Source: Rehmannia glutinosa
Lineage: Eukaryota; Streptophyta; Magnoliopsida; Lamiales; Orobanchaceae
Assembly: GCA_016081115.2 (NCBI GenBank)
Contig: CM071924.1
Coordinates: forward strand, 94,316,616-94,380,615
Direction of reading: 5' to 3'
Length of the DNA stretch: 64,000 bases
A model generated the notes under the pieces. It was given only the letters and a program-made list of their open reading frames with translations. It was not told the DNA's origin and did not search any database. Within the stretch, counting starts at the first letter, position 1. Each line of letters begins with the position of its first letter. The translations under genes were made by a program, and so were the position numbers. This document shows positions 33,108 to 46,000 of this stretch, one piece after another.

Positions 33108-34505
33108 TGCTGAAAATTAAATAAAGCGACATAAATAAGCGAACGAACATCATAGAGCATTCAATTTAGGAATCATAAACATGATGCATGAAAGCAATAA
33201 AGTTTATCCTACCAATTCCAAGGTAATTTAATCTCACATTTGAAAAGCCGCCGTAGGGTAGGTCAAATCAAATGACGATTAAATCGAGACTATCTCAGAT
33301 TAATAAATAAATAATCAAGACATCTCATATCTTCATTTATTAATTAATCACCTTTTAGTTTAGCTTAGATACATCCAAACTATTTGATTGTATCCTTATG
33401 AGTGTTACCCATTATTTTGGATTTTAAAAATTAACTCAAAATCACCGCCGTAGGGTAGGAAAATTAAGAGTTAAATTTTAAATTCCTATCCTTTCGGAGA
33501 TTAAGCCTTGATTATTGATTTAAGTGAAAACCATCCGTAGGGGGACGAATCTGAGCGTCGCGAGGCGTCACTTAAATCTCACGGTGCTTTGATCAATAAT
33601 GGAGGTCATAGGATTTATTGTCATGAATCCTTCTCCCACTCACTATTTTATAATAAATGTTTCCTAAACAGTTAAGTTATAAAACATCTTATGTTTTAAT
33701 AAGTCAAGTCCAATCCTATTGGTCTTATTGATTAAAATTCTCTAATTTAAAAATCTAACTTTTAGAAATTAAATCATAATTTTAATCAACTTTAAAAAAA
33801 ACCCCTAAATTATCAAAATAATTAAGGGAATAGGGATAAGATGGAAAAATTTCATGAAAGAACAAAGGAAACAACGCGTCAATCAAAAAGGACTGCCCGA
33901 GCCCCCGCCGGGACTCGCCTGTCGCTGCCCGAGTCATTTGCCCAGAGTCTGCCGGGGCTGCGATCGCCTTGCCGCTGCCCAAACGCGAATCCAAATAATT
34001 TTTGTTTCTAAAATATGTAATTTGGAGTTTTTTCATAAAAATCGGATCCAATTTTCACAAAATTAATTCCAAACAATTATCCCAATTTTTCAAATCATAT
34101 AAACACTTTTATACAAAATTTTAAAATTATATAAAACACTTTTATACAAATTTTTAAAAAAATTATATAAAACACTTTTATATCAATTTTTAAAAAAAAC
34201 ATATAAAACAATTTTATATCAATGTCAATCCATCTCATAGATTTATCATCACAATTAAACAATTCAATTATCATGATGCATGACATGCTTGGGAGTGGGT
34301 TCCATGAATGACATATCAATATGCGTAACATATATATCACATATACATCGCATAAATATTAATCCGCAAAATAATAGATATGGCGATTTGGATCAATTTA
34401 AAAACGTCCATGCATCCATATATCAAAACATGCAAGATCAAATTCTAAACCCACTCCAAAATAAATTTAATAAAGTAGATCTAGTTCTTATATCAAAAAC
34501 CAAAT
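33108..34505 (-). other. copia 5' untranslated leader
   Basis: About 1.4 kb between gag and the primer binding site. It is AT-rich, with repeats of TATAAAACACTTTTAT at 34100-34210 and a GC-rich patch at 33880-33970 (CTGCCCGAG repeated three times). No coding region. Confidence 0.65.
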
Positions 34506-34518
34506 GGCTCTGATACCA
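34506..34518 (-). promoter_or_regulatory. copia primer binding site (initiator tRNA-Met)
   Basis: The minus strand reads TGGTATCAGAGCC, two bases inside the 5' LTR end. Confidence 0.9.
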
Positions 34519-34520
34519 TT

Positions 34521-36066
34521 TATTGGAAAGTATTCGGGTCCCGGATCTAATCCGTGCCAAATAAGATCTGGCTTTTCGATCTAATCGAATGGAAGCGGAA
34601 GCAAGGGATTTCAAAAATCGAGTTTTAGATATAAGAACACAAGATCATGCTTATTAAATTTATTCAAACTAAAAAGAAGAAAAGAAAATTTACCTATTTC
34701 GACGATTTTCTTGTTCTTCGCTTTTTCTCCGTCAATCCTTCGAATCCCCGAAGCTCGTAGACACCGCGATTTTCCAATTCGATCCTTCCTATCAACGGCA
34801 GTGTGTGGGCACCCAAATAATAATTCTAAGTTCCTAACTTTTATTTTCCTACGATGTACTCAACTCATGAGATCGTATGATTGGGCTAACTAGATAGGAG
34901 AAAAATTGAACTAGGTAAAAGTTAAACCACAACATCACATAAAAGAAAATATCACCAAATCAGCGTTGCGGACTTGCGGCGTAATCTGACGGACCCAAAA
35001 ACACGTCAATTTTGCCCAAACAATTTGGTTTTGAAATTACTTGATTGGCCTGGCCAATTGTTTGATTTGACAAATTGGTTTTCTTCAAGAAATACCCCAC
35101 AATTGCAAATCAAAAGGAAATAATGCAATGGAATGCCACTATTGTTTTATCATAAAACAGATTGTAGGTTGACCAAAAATATTGCACTTTGAAAAGTGGA
35201 CGGCCGAATTGTTGTTGGCTAATTGGTATTCGTAAATTGTGTCCTTCAAAGGTGAGATGTGGTCATCTTTTTATAGGTCTTGTTCAATTAGTTTCCCACT
35301 CCAACTCAATTTTCTATCTAACCTCTTCAATTACCTCTTATCCTCATTTACCATTAATTCACTAGTGAATGGTTAATTTATAATCGGATTATAAATTAGA
35401 GATCTCAAACCATTCAGTTCTAGAATTAACAAATGAGGGAATCGTCTTTCTACTTCCCGCAAGAAGGAATGGATTCCATATCTATGAATTTATATTCCCA
35501 GCTATTTAATTCAAATATGAATCTAAAATGCAAGTGTTGGGAATATCGTAGGACAAACTTAAATGAGCAAATTAAGAATCACACCGAAATAAACAGGAGT
35601 CTATAATCACTCAGGATTAAGATTTATCCATATATGATCATCTAGTGATTTAATTCGATTTTCCATTTCTACAACGGAATTTGTATGGAAAATTCGAATT
35701 AAATCGGTCCAAGTCCTATATGATCAAATCATATATAAATGCCCCCACTAAGATGTCTCCACATCGACGGTCCGGATAAGACAGTCACATTCAAAATGTT
35801 CTGGGCCGCATTAATGATGTTTTAATTAAAGATCTCATATTTTAATTAATTTCATCATGGACTTAATTTTAGTTTATTATCCATAATCTTAATCCTCTTG
35901 TATATAACTCTTATATACTAAGATTATGGTTACAATAAATAAACTAGGGATTTTCATGATGTTCAAGAAAATACATACAATATGCAATAGAGACCGAAAA
36001 TAAATGTCGCCTTTATTAATAATCAAAAAACAATTCACAATTGCTTTAAGGGCACTATCCCTAACA
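34521..36066 (-). repeat. copia 5' LTR (right), with a 0.5 kb deletion
   Basis: Starts TATTGGAAAG (mutated from TGTTGG) and ends CCCTAACA. Relative to the left LTR it lacks about 500 bp at 35320, with AACCT present on both sides of the lost segment. That is a signature of illegitimate recombination at short homology. Confidence 0.9.
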
Positions 36067-36071
36067 ATTAA

Positions 36072-36931
36072 AGATACTAATTATCCTGTCTGAATCTGAC
36101 GAACCCGCTCGTGATTAAGACATGTTCAAAATTATTCGAGTTTCAGATCGAATCTTGGTCAAATAAGATCCAACTTTGATCATGTATATTGCATTTAGTC
36201 TAACTAATGGAAGATTAGTAAGAAAACTATATTTTTCGATGATTTTTTATTCTTTGCTTGTTCAATGTTAATGCTACAAATCTTTCAATCTCGTTGACAC
36301 CACGATCTTCTAGTTCAATCATCCTACAATGTGTAGGCACCCAAATAAAATTCTAAGTTCTTAATTTTAATTTTTCTACGATGTATTCAACTCATGATAT
36401 CCTTGGATTGGACTAAATGAATAAAGAAGGAATTTGAACAATTATATAAACTTAACCACCAAAACATAAAAGAAGAAAACACAAAATCTGACTGGCCAAA
36501 GGGAACTTGTCAATTTTAGACTAATAAAATTGACAATTATTAAGCCTTCGAAACAACTTGAATTGGTTTGAAAAATTAATTCAATTGCCAGAATTTTTTT
36601 ATTGAAGATTTTATTTTTCAATTAGTACAAATAAAAGGTGTGCTACCGCATTTAACAACGTCTTTACTGGTGTCTTTTGAATTGACTTAGATGGAAATAC
36701 ATTTAAAATGTAAACCGCCGTTTGCAATGTATACCTGCAAAACGAATCAGACAGTGTTGTGTTGCTCATCATTGACCTAATCATATCAAGCAAAGTTCAG
36801 TTTCTCCTTTTAGCAACACCATGCTCTAGCAAATAAATTTTGAACTCAGTATTGACATACTCGCTCCCTCGATTAGATTGAATGCGCTTCAAATATTTGT
36901 CTATCTGTTTCTCAGCTTCCGCGTAAAATTC
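36072..36931 (-). mobile_element. old copia remnant, copy B, left half
   Basis: Matches 15695-16530. A diverged LTR start lies at about 36121, and integrase-derived minus-strand sequence (SKSIQKTPVKTL at about 36680; RNRGSEYVNTEF-like at about 36840) follows. It is interrupted at 36931 by the CACTA element, which duplicated TTC. Confidence 0.82.
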
Positions 36932-36951
36932 CAATACTACAAAAAAGCAGA

Positions 36952-37290
36952 TAGACACCGGTTTTAAACCAGTGTCTATTAGTAAACCAACCGGTGTTAA
37001 AGCCACTGGTATTAAAAGTCTGAACTTTTTGACACCTATTTAAAACCGGTGTTTTTTCCTTGAAAGACACCGGTTTTAAACCGATGACTATTAATAAAAC
37101 AACCGATGTTAGAGCCACTGGTGTTAAAAGTCTGAAATATTTTACAGCGGTTCAGAACCGGTGTCATTTCTTTGAAAGACACCGATTTTAAACCGGTGTC
37201 GTAGATATAAAGTATCCGGTGTCTAAGGCACTGATGTTAAAAGATTATGTATTTGACACCGGTTTGAAACCGGTGTCTTTTGATGAATAG
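36952..37290. repeat. CACTA subterminal palindromic repeats, left
   Basis: Repeated, partly degenerate copies of ACACCGGTTTTAAACCGGT with short spacers. In CACTA elements such arrays are transposase-binding sites. Open frames at 36797-37118 reflect this repetition, not genes. Confidence 0.88.
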
Positions 37291-37421
37291 AACCCAAATG
37301 ACTGGTTTATTAATAAATTCATAATTTTCACAGTACATCAAAACTCACAAAACTAAATTGAACATCAAATTAAACTAATCAATACTCCAAATTCATTATG
37401 TCTAAAAAAAGCAACATAGTG

Positions 37422-40400
37422 TGTCACGCCCCAAACGGGACGCGACGACGATCCACAACTTAAATACAATAACCAAATAGTCCAGACAAATATCAACGAG
37501 AACCCAATGAGATAGAGTCTAAATAGCAGCGGAAATAAATAACAGATACAAGTTACAACTTAAAGTCTACAATCCATCATCCAAATTACAACCCGAAAAT
37601 CAACAAAATAGCAACTTAAAGTCAAAGGGTCCTACGCCCCTTAATTACAAACCCGAATGGAACGAAATACAAAAGTCCGACAACAACATAAGAAAAGAGT
37701 CCAATCAACAACAAGAAATAGTAAATCCAACAAGCGTAGTACAAGGTCTCAATCGAGGCGGTTTGGCAAGATCTTCAACGAAATCCTCATCTAAGGTTAG
37801 AAAACGAGGTTGGGATGAGGCAGAAATCTCGAGTGGATGGGGTGATCGGTGTGCAAGTGTGGTGCAATATAGTTAATGTGAGAAAACAGTTATATGAAAA
37901 CGCGTGAGTATGATGCATGAATTCACACACAGTTTGCAAGCGTCGTGATAAAATAATACAATAGTATATTTATACGATTTGAAAAAGCGATTCATGGTCA
38001 CACAGGCACTATGTGATTGATCAAAGCGGTAGGATTGCGAAGTGTAACGCCAATCTATGCAAGGCAAATAATGGTTGCGTGCGGTTTGTAGCGCCAACCA
38101 ATGCAAAGCAGTAAGCGGTTGCGTGCGGAAATGTAACGCCAACCAAAAGCGGGTCCGATAACTCGGAATCGTGTGGATCGGGCACGATTCCTTCGTTCTT
38201 CCTTGTAACTCCCGGTCAAGTATGGTCCAAGACCAGCACCTTATCGCTCCGTGTAGCAAAGACAAAATCCACAGTGGAGCTTGCAAGGCTCGGATCTGTC
38301 ATAATTATGATTATACCTCGATACTACGACCGCTTCCCTTGGACAAACTCCGTCGGTCGATCATTGCGGGATTAGGGCGATGGGGGCGGAAGAGTGGAAT
38401 AGCGGCCGAGCTGCCGGTTCCATCCCCGACGTATACATTCGATTGTGAGCTCGACACACCAAGTTGACTCGGCGAGAAAAAAGTAATTACAATTCGGAGC
38501 GATCAATCAGCGATCGAGTATTATTGATTCGGGGAAGCAGTTTTAGGAAAATTTTAAAAAAAAAACGCGAGTGGCAATTATGGCGTTGGTGGAGTATTTG
38601 GATGAAGATGATCATCGGAAAGATAAGCAATCTTCGATATCTTGTAAGATTAGGTGGAACATTAGTCCCGTTATAGATTCAAAATCGCAAGGCGAGGAAG
38701 TCGCTCCGCAATCGGGTATTAATCGGTCAAATTGATCCGATAAGTCAAGGGTTTTGAGAAAATAAAATACTTTAATTAAATCTCCAAGTCAGAGGGTCTA
38801 GGGCTATTTTAGTAAAAGAGAAAATAATTTGAGTCAGGTCCTTTATAAAAGAAAAATTGTAATTTAACCCCATTTTGTAAAAACTAACACCTTTGGGGTT
38901 AAAATTTGAATAAATAAATATCCCGACTTTGAAAAATTAAGAGGTCAGTTCCTAAATTCTCCAAATTGTCCAGAGATTCAGGTTTGTAAAATTTTGAAGT
39001 CGATATTTTGTAAAATTCTCACATTGGCCCCAAATTTGTAAAAATTGCCAATTCGGACCTTGAGTTTTTAAAAATTCGGAACTCACAAACCGGAAGGGCT
39101 TTTAATGTGATTCCAGTTGGAAAATGTCACTAAGGTTAGTAGGATATTGGGACAAAAACAGTTTTTAAAATAAATATGTGTAGGTCCTTTAACTTTTGAA
39201 AATATCATTTTTGTCCCATTTTGAAATAATTGCCTTTAAGGCTTTTAGGGGTCCAATTGTTATGAAATTTGAACCTTGGGTCCAAAATATAATTAAGTTA
39301 TAGTTAAGTTAGTATTTCCAGGTGCATGGGCTGCATAAGTCCTGGAAATTTCATTTGGGTCCTCAAGTTTAGTATTTTACACATTAGTCCCTCAATTTTA
39401 GAAAAATTACTTTCCAAGCCCTAACCACTTGGATTTTTGGAATACTTTTAAAATATGAAATTCCCAGTACCATAAGAGTAAAAATTTCAAATTTTAAAGT
39501 TTAGGTCTGGTACAGTTTTAAAAATTGCAAAGTAGCCCTTAAACTTTCAAAATTTTACAATCTAGTCCTTGGGCTTTTCAAGGTTGATTTTATTTATCTT
39601 AAAACTCTAAAAACTTTATTAAAATGTCCAAAAGTCATTTTGAACCTGAGTACAGTCCCAAATTTCGAAATTTGCAGAGGGGTCCTTTAACTTTTATTTT
39701 CTTGCAATTTAGTCCACCAACTTTCCATTTTTACATTTTTAAGTCCAAAATTGAAATTTAATCAATTATGCTCGACTTTTCCAGGTTATAAGGCATCCAA
39801 AACATAGATTTTAAAGATCATACACATGCATGTCCAATACATACAAGAATTCATCAATTAAAACATTAAAGTGTACATGCATGCACCTAAAATTCAATAA
39901 ATAGCAAATTTTGAGCAACTCTTGAGAATTTTCATGACTTGATACATAAAATTGACATGCAATACATAGATTATATATATCTCAAGTCTCATGATCAAAT
40001 TTTCTACATGCATTTTAATAAAACACCTAAAAGTTGGAAAATATTTTTCCACCCACCTTAAAATTGGGAATTGTGGAATAAAAGGGTAATTTCACAATTT
40101 TTGGATGAGGCTTCTTAGGTCAGCCCCTAAGTCAAGAAAATATCAAAATTTGGAGTTAGAAAAATGAGAGAAAATTAAGGAGAAAAGAAGAAAATAAGAA
40201 AATGAAAAGGACAACACTTTACCTTGTGTAGTAGATGTTTGGAGACTAGTTGAAGCTTAAAAATTGGAAATTTTGGCTCAACTCCAAAATCTCCTAAGGT
40301 CAGCCCCTATTTCTCAAAAATGAAAAAGGGGTGTTAAAATTTGAAAAAAATAGGAAGAGTAGGAAAAGAAGGGTCAGTACTCAATTCTTACCTTGTAGTC

Positions 40401-41482
40401 TAATTTCCTCTACTATTTCTTCTTCAAGCTTGAGGTCCTTCTTCCAAAATGTTGTCAAGCTCTAATCTTCAAGGTCTTCTAAATGTACCTCCAAACCAAA
40501 TTCAAACTTAAGTTAAGAAGGTGGAAGAGATGAACAATGTGATATCAAAAATGGATTGAAGATAAAATTTCTTACCTTGGTATAGTTTGGTTCGATTTTT
40601 GTGAAGAATAGGGAGGAAAAATCTTGAAAATTTTCTAAGTATAGAAGAAGAAAGTGAAAGGAAAAATAGAGAGAAGTTGGGAGTTTTTAGAGAGAAGAAG
40701 GAGGAGGATTTTGTTAGAGAATAAATGTGTTAGATGAAATGAGATGAATTTTTTTTTTTTGTGTAATAGGCCATATGGCCGTCCCACCAAGGAGAGAGGA
40801 GAGAAAATTTTGTTCAAATTGTGTCTTGCAATTTGCCTCATGCATGGGAGACAATTTGCAAGTCAAAGTATGGGCTTGAATGGTGTTGGGGAATATTGAG
40901 AAGAATGTTGGTAAAGTGGGAATAAGTTGGGAAATGGTGTATAAGATGATGTGTATAATGTTTGAATTAATGGTATAATTATACACAAGATGACTAATTT
41001 AAGGTGTAGGTGTACAAGAGTTGGATGATATTTTTACTCCAAAAATACCATGTTGGCCGTCCACTTTAAGGGTATTATGGTAATTCCATTTTTTTTTTGT
41101 CCCAAATTTGATGATAATAGATGAATAATATCAATCTCCAAAATAATTAGTGATTTCCTTGATCACTTATAAGTCTCATGATCACTTATACTAAATCAAA
41201 ATCTTAATTCTATAAAGTAAAAGTCTCTAAAATAAATAGTCTCTTAAAATTCTAAGGTGACTAATAAATACAAAAATAGTAATAATGATCAATCAAGTGA
41301 TCATAAATGAGGAATAGAATTAAATAAGATCATGATCACAAGTAATTAAATAAAATGAAATAAAATACAAAATGTATATATTATTAATAATTACCCATCA
41401 AAATGACGCGGTAAAATAGTCGATCAAGAGTATAAACGACAATAAGGATCAATTAATAGCTCGGAAAAATCGGGGCTTCACA
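37422..41482 (-). repeat. G2 3' LTR (left)
   Basis: Runs from TGTCACGCCCCAAACGGGACG to CGGGGCTTCACA. A 45 bp-type repeat lies at 38027-38150. Open frames within are not genes. Confidence 0.92.
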
Positions 41483-41496
41483 TCCTCCCCTCCTTA
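41483..41496 (-). promoter_or_regulatory. G2 polypurine tract
   Basis: The minus strand reads AAGGAGGGGAGGA immediately before TGTGAAGCCCC, as in G1. Confidence 0.8.
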
Positions 41497-42850
41497 AAAG
41501 AATTTGGTCCCCAAATTCTCTTCAGAATAGTTCTGGATATTGATTCCTTATGTCTTCTTCCATCTCCCCACGTTGCGTCTTCGTCTCGGTTGTGGTTACG
41601 CCACACCACTTTAACCATCGAGAATTTCTCTCTTACATGGAATCGTGTCTGGCGATCAATGATCCGGGTTGGCCTCTCGGTGTAGGATAGATTTTCCATT
41701 AGAGGAGGAGTATCTCGAGTGATGATATGCTCGGGATCTGGTTGATACTTCTTCAGTCTTAACACGTGGAATACATCGTGCATTCCCGCATATGGTGCTG
41801 GTAACTCGAGTTTGTAGGCTAACTTCCCGATCCTCTGTAAAATCTTGTAAGGTCCAACATATCTCGGACTCAACTTGCCTCCTTTCTTTGGATTGATCAA
41901 TCCTTTCCGTGGTGAGAGTCTGAGAAATACTTCATCACCGACTTCAAATTCCAAATCCTTTCTTCTCTTGTCCGCGTAACTCTTTTGGCGGCTCTGAGCT
42001 GTGCGAATCCGCTCCTTGATCAGCTTGACCTTCTCCATGGCCTCCTGAACTAAGTCGACCTTTGGAATCGAGGGCGACTTTCGTTTCTCTTTCGGAGTCC
42101 ATTGGTCGTCAATCTCCCAGTGTAGTGGGGATCTACATTTTCGCCCATATAATGCCTCGTAGGGTGCCATCCCAATCGTGGCCTGATAACTGTTATTGTA
42201 GGCGAACTCGGATAATGGTAAATCGAATCCCAACTTCCTTGAAAATCAGTGCGGGCTCGCAACATATCTTCAAGGTTTGAATTGTTCGCTCGGACGATCC
42301 ATCGGTTTGTGGATGTCTTCTTTGTCTTTGAAACTTAGTGAGTACCCAATTCCTCGTGCAAGCACTTCCAAAATCTAGAGACAAACCTCGGGTCTCTGTC
42401 GGATACTATATCATTTGGTACTCCATGCGTCGAATGATTTCTCGGATATAAATGCATGCAAGTTTTGCAAGCTATCAGTTTTCTTGATGGGTAAAAAGTG
42501 TGCGATTTCGTGAGTCGGTCTACAACTACCCAAATAGCATGGCCTCCTCGGTCCTTGGTAGATCCGTCACGAAGTCCATCGTTATGTGTTCCCATTTCCA
42601 CTGGAATTCTCAGCGGTTGTAGTAAACCGGATGGTCGTTGGTGTTCTGCTTTTACTCGTTGACAAGTCAAACATCTCAACGAACTCGCTGCTGCACTGGT
42701 TCTTCATGTTTACCCACCAATAACTCCATTTCAAATCCTTATACATCTTGTTTCCTCAGGATGTATAGTGTATTTCGGCGGTGTGCCTCTACTAGGATTT
42801 TATTCCTAATGCTTTCGTCATTCGGTACACACACTCGATTAGGAACACGA
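41483..42850 (-). pseudogene. G2 integrase with chromodomain-like C-terminus
   Basis: The minus-strand frame 41478-42233 is open for 251 codons. It reads FAYNNSYQATIGMAPYEALY, then YKILQRIGKLAYKLELPA, MHDVFHVLRLKKYQPDPEH and finally MVKVVWRNHNRDEDATWGD, a chromodomain-like tail typical of Tekay/Del chromoviruses that can direct insertion to heterochromatin. Upstream, 42335-42679 gives MRCLTCQRVKAEHQ (zinc site cysteines), VVDRLTKSHTFYP and NDIVSDRDPRFVSRFWK (core). Frames break near 42300-42380, where CTG triplets seen in G1 (GTGCTGCTGTGCTG) appear as TCTTCTTTGTCTTTG. Confidence 0.88.
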
Positions 42851-43099
42851 TAACTCCATCTCGAGGTATCGGGAATTACGATCTTTCTCCTTTAAGTATC
42901 TTCTCCTTGTTTTTGAAGGTGTGTATCTTTCTCTTGTGCTTCTTTGATCTCATTCAGATTGGGTGTAAGCGAAATGTTAGCACATGAAATCGAGTATTGG
43001 TTCTCGTCGATTCCAATTGCTCGGCTCTTTTAATGATTCCACTCTCGAATCATAAGTCCGGCTAAGCTCGCCTTTCGCTTAGAGCGTGCGCTCGGCGTT

Positions 43100-44381
43100 A
43101 GCTTTCAGGGATGGTATTGAATATCAAAGTGATAGTCCTCAATCAACTCCATCCATCTCTGTTGCCTCAGTTGAGGTCTTTACGGGAGAATAAATACTTC
43201 AAGCTCTTATGATCCGTGAAAACCGTGAATGTTGCTCCGTAGAGATAGTGTCTCCATTTCTTCAACACAAAAACTATCGCTGCCAATTCCAAGTCATGCG
43301 TTGGATAATTGGCTTCATACGGCTTGAGTTTTCGTGATGCATAAGCGATAACTTTTTTCCTTCGCATGAGCCTTGCTCTAGTCATTCTTTTGATGCATCA
43401 TTGTAGGCGACAAAGTTTTCGGTTCCCTTTGGAAGGGCTAAGGCGGAGTCAGTAGTAAGTCGTTTCTTGACTCTTGGAAACTTCCCTCGCACTTGTCATT
43501 CCACTCAAACTTGACTTGCAGGTTAGTCGAGTGAGTGGTCCAAACTATCTTGGAGAAGTCCCGGATAAATCTTCGATAATATCCGGCTAGTCTAGAAACT
43601 CGATTTAATTCTGACTCGAGGTTGTTTCCATTCAACCCATATGTACCTTGAAGGATCTGCAATCGAGTCTTGGATACTATATGTCCCAAGAACACGACTT
43701 CACTAAGCCAAAATTTGCACTTCTTTGAATTTGGCATACACAAACTTATGCTCGTAGTGTCTCTAAAAGCGATTTTTGGATAGCGTTCGTGCTCTTCCCT
43801 AGACTTAGAGTATACGAGTATGTCATCAATGAATATCACTACGAATTGATCCAAATAAGGTTGAAAGACTCGATGCATCGAGGTCCATAAATCTTTGCTG
43901 GTGCATTTGTCGGTTCGAAAGGCATTACTACAAACTCGTAGTGTCCATATCGAGTTTGAAATGCGATTTTGGAAATGTCTCCTTCGCGGACCTTCGATTG
44001 ATAATATCCTTCTTTGTAAGTCAAACTTGAGTACACCGTTGCTCCTTGAAGTTGATCAAATAGTTCGTCTATCCTCGGGAGGGGATATTTGTTCTTGATG
44101 GTCACACTATTAAGTCACGATAATCTATACATAGTCTTAATGTGCCATCCTTCTTTTTTGACGAACAACAGTGCTCCCCATGGAGGCGTGCTCGGTCGGA
44201 TAAATCCCACATCCATCGGTTTTTGTAATTGCGTTTTCGGCTCTTGTAACTCAAGAGGAGCCATTCTATACGGTGTTCGGCAATCGGGGCGAGTTCTGGT
44301 AACACCTCGATGGTGAACTCGACTTCCTATCGGGAGGGACGGTGGTGAGTTCTTGTGGAAATACATCCGTGTATTCGACAC
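43100..44381 (-). pseudogene. G2 reverse transcriptase and RNase H
   Basis: Minus-strand fragments, in reading order: LCIDYRDLIV (44102-44305), KNKYPLPRIDELFDQLQGA and GHYEFVVMPF (43839-44105), FVVIFIDDILVYSKSREEHE with the catalytic aspartates, RLAGYYRRFIRDFSKIV (43438-43878), and HDLELAAIVFVLKKWRHYLY with TVFTDHKSLKYLFS (43167-43385). The complete set of RT and RNase H blocks is present but spread over at least four frames. Reverse transcriptase would copy the element RNA in cytoplasmic particles. Confidence 0.88.
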
Positions 44382-44562
44382 TACAGTACTTGGTTGATTT
44401 GTGTCTCAACCTTGGGTTTGTTAATTACAAACGCCAAGTAACCTGAGCCCCTCTAGTGATCGCCCTTCTCGCTTTCATTCTTTGAAATGATTGGGGCAAT
44501 CTTAACTTGTGCCCTTCCGAAATCTCCACCGGGTTTTAAGTTCACATAGCTTAATGGACTTG

Positions 44563-46000
44563 TTATAGCGAGTCCATTTGTGCATGGTGTGCGGAATAAC
44601 GATTCATTCCCAATATCACGTTGTATTCGGATATAGGTAATAAGATCAAATCGGCGGGAAAGTTTATCTCGGCAATCTTAACCCATGCATTATAGATAAT
44701 ATCATTACGACTTGCACCCATAGGAGTTGACACTTCTAAGCATATAGGCATATGTTCCATGCATGCATGCGGTTTGTGTACAAAATGCGGTGCAACAAAT
44801 GAATGTGTTGATCCAGGGTCGAACAATATTTTAGCGTAGTGGTTAGATACTAGAAGCGTACCTTCCACCACATATGTTGCCTCACGGAGCCTCTCTGTCC
44901 CGGCTAGTGCAAATGCTCGGCGGGCATCTTGCCCGATTACCCTGGCCATTTCACGGCTTCGTGGCTGCGTCTGTTTGGTTCGGTCATCGTACCGGGCAAT
45001 CTTGCGGTGGTCTTGATTACTACCAACAGACAAACACCTTCCTTGTTTACGCCAATGATTGTCGGCGGTATGTCCCGGTTTACGGCAATGTGCACACTCT
45101 TGACCCGGCTTTCCTTGCCTTTGGTCTCTTTCCTTTGTATGCATCTGTTAATCTGGTCCTTCGAAACTTAGCGGCGGTTTAGATAGTTGTCCCACAGGTG
45201 GCCTCTTAAAACTGTTCGAGGCCTACTCTGCTTGAATCTGTCCCAATACGGTTGATCCCAGGACTCAATCTGCGAAGCCTTTCCTTTATTTGGTGAGTAG
45301 GTTGCAGTTCAAGCTGTCAACAACAATTTACGAAGTTCGAGTTTCAATCCTCGAGTGAACTTGTAAAGCTTATCCTCTTGATCGATTGTCCCCAGAGCAT
45401 ACTTGGACAATCGGTGAAGTCGGACTCGTCTTTGAGCTACGGTCGGGTTCCTTGCCTCAATCTATGGAATTCATCTCGGCGCTTCCTTCACAACCTGTGG
45501 AATATATTGTTCATTGAACTCGGCCAAGAAATTTCCCCATGTTCGACTACTCGGTCTGTTCCCATCTCCTTTCAAGCGCCCTCCACCGGTCTCTGGTAGA
45601 TTCCGGACGAAATACGGTGAGTGTGACTCTCTGCTCATCGGAGTGTTGAAGAGCATTGAAGATATTTTCCAACTTCTCTATCCATTCTTCTGATTTCACA
45701 TCGTTCGGCTCTCCCAAGAAGGTTGGTGGGTCGAACCGCAGGAATCGCTCCAACGTGCGATCGTTCGCCTCTCTGGCGGGTTCGGGAGCACGGGGTTGAG
45801 GCTCGCCTATTGTCTCATAAAAACCAAAAGATTTCTTTGTAAGGCTTGTGCGGTCAGATTGTCTCTGCGGCGGTGGTGGAGGTGGCGGTAATCCGGAGAA
45901 GGTACCCGATCCCTGGGTACATCGTCGTCTCCTCGTGGAACGCGACGAGGTCTCCCATGTCCTCGATGTTCTGCCATTCTGTATCTAGAAGCGTTAGTTG
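44563..46000 (-). pseudogene. G2 gag and aspartic protease
   Basis: The 193-codon frame 44563-45144 has a zinc-knuckle-like CAHCRKPGHTADNHW, in which the last Cys of C-X2-C-X4-H-X4-C is replaced by His. It then has LFDPGSTHSFVAPHF, the retropepsin D-x-G-S/A-T block typical of gypsy, and LPISEYNVILGMN, the second protease block. Upstream, 45547-45753 reads FDPPTFLGEPNDVKSEEWIE, a conserved gag capsid start. Gag frames are separated by several shifts. This region is absent from G1, and if expressed it would be the natural source of gag for such defective relatives. Confidence 0.86.

Larger units (their letters stand above)
28359..36066 (-). mobile_element. Ty1/copia retrotransposon, internally deleted
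   Basis: The LTRs run TGTTGGAAATTATTCGGG...CTATCCCTAACA. A perfect 5 bp target duplication ATTAA lies at 28354-28358 and 36067-36071. Copy A shows the empty site (CTAATTAAAGATAC at about 15690). Minus-strand order is gag, protease, integrase, RT, RNase H, which is copia order. Gag has a large internal deletion and the RT/RNase H part is frameshifted and shortened, so the element is dead as a coding unit. An older relative lies immediately beside it. Confidence 0.95.
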
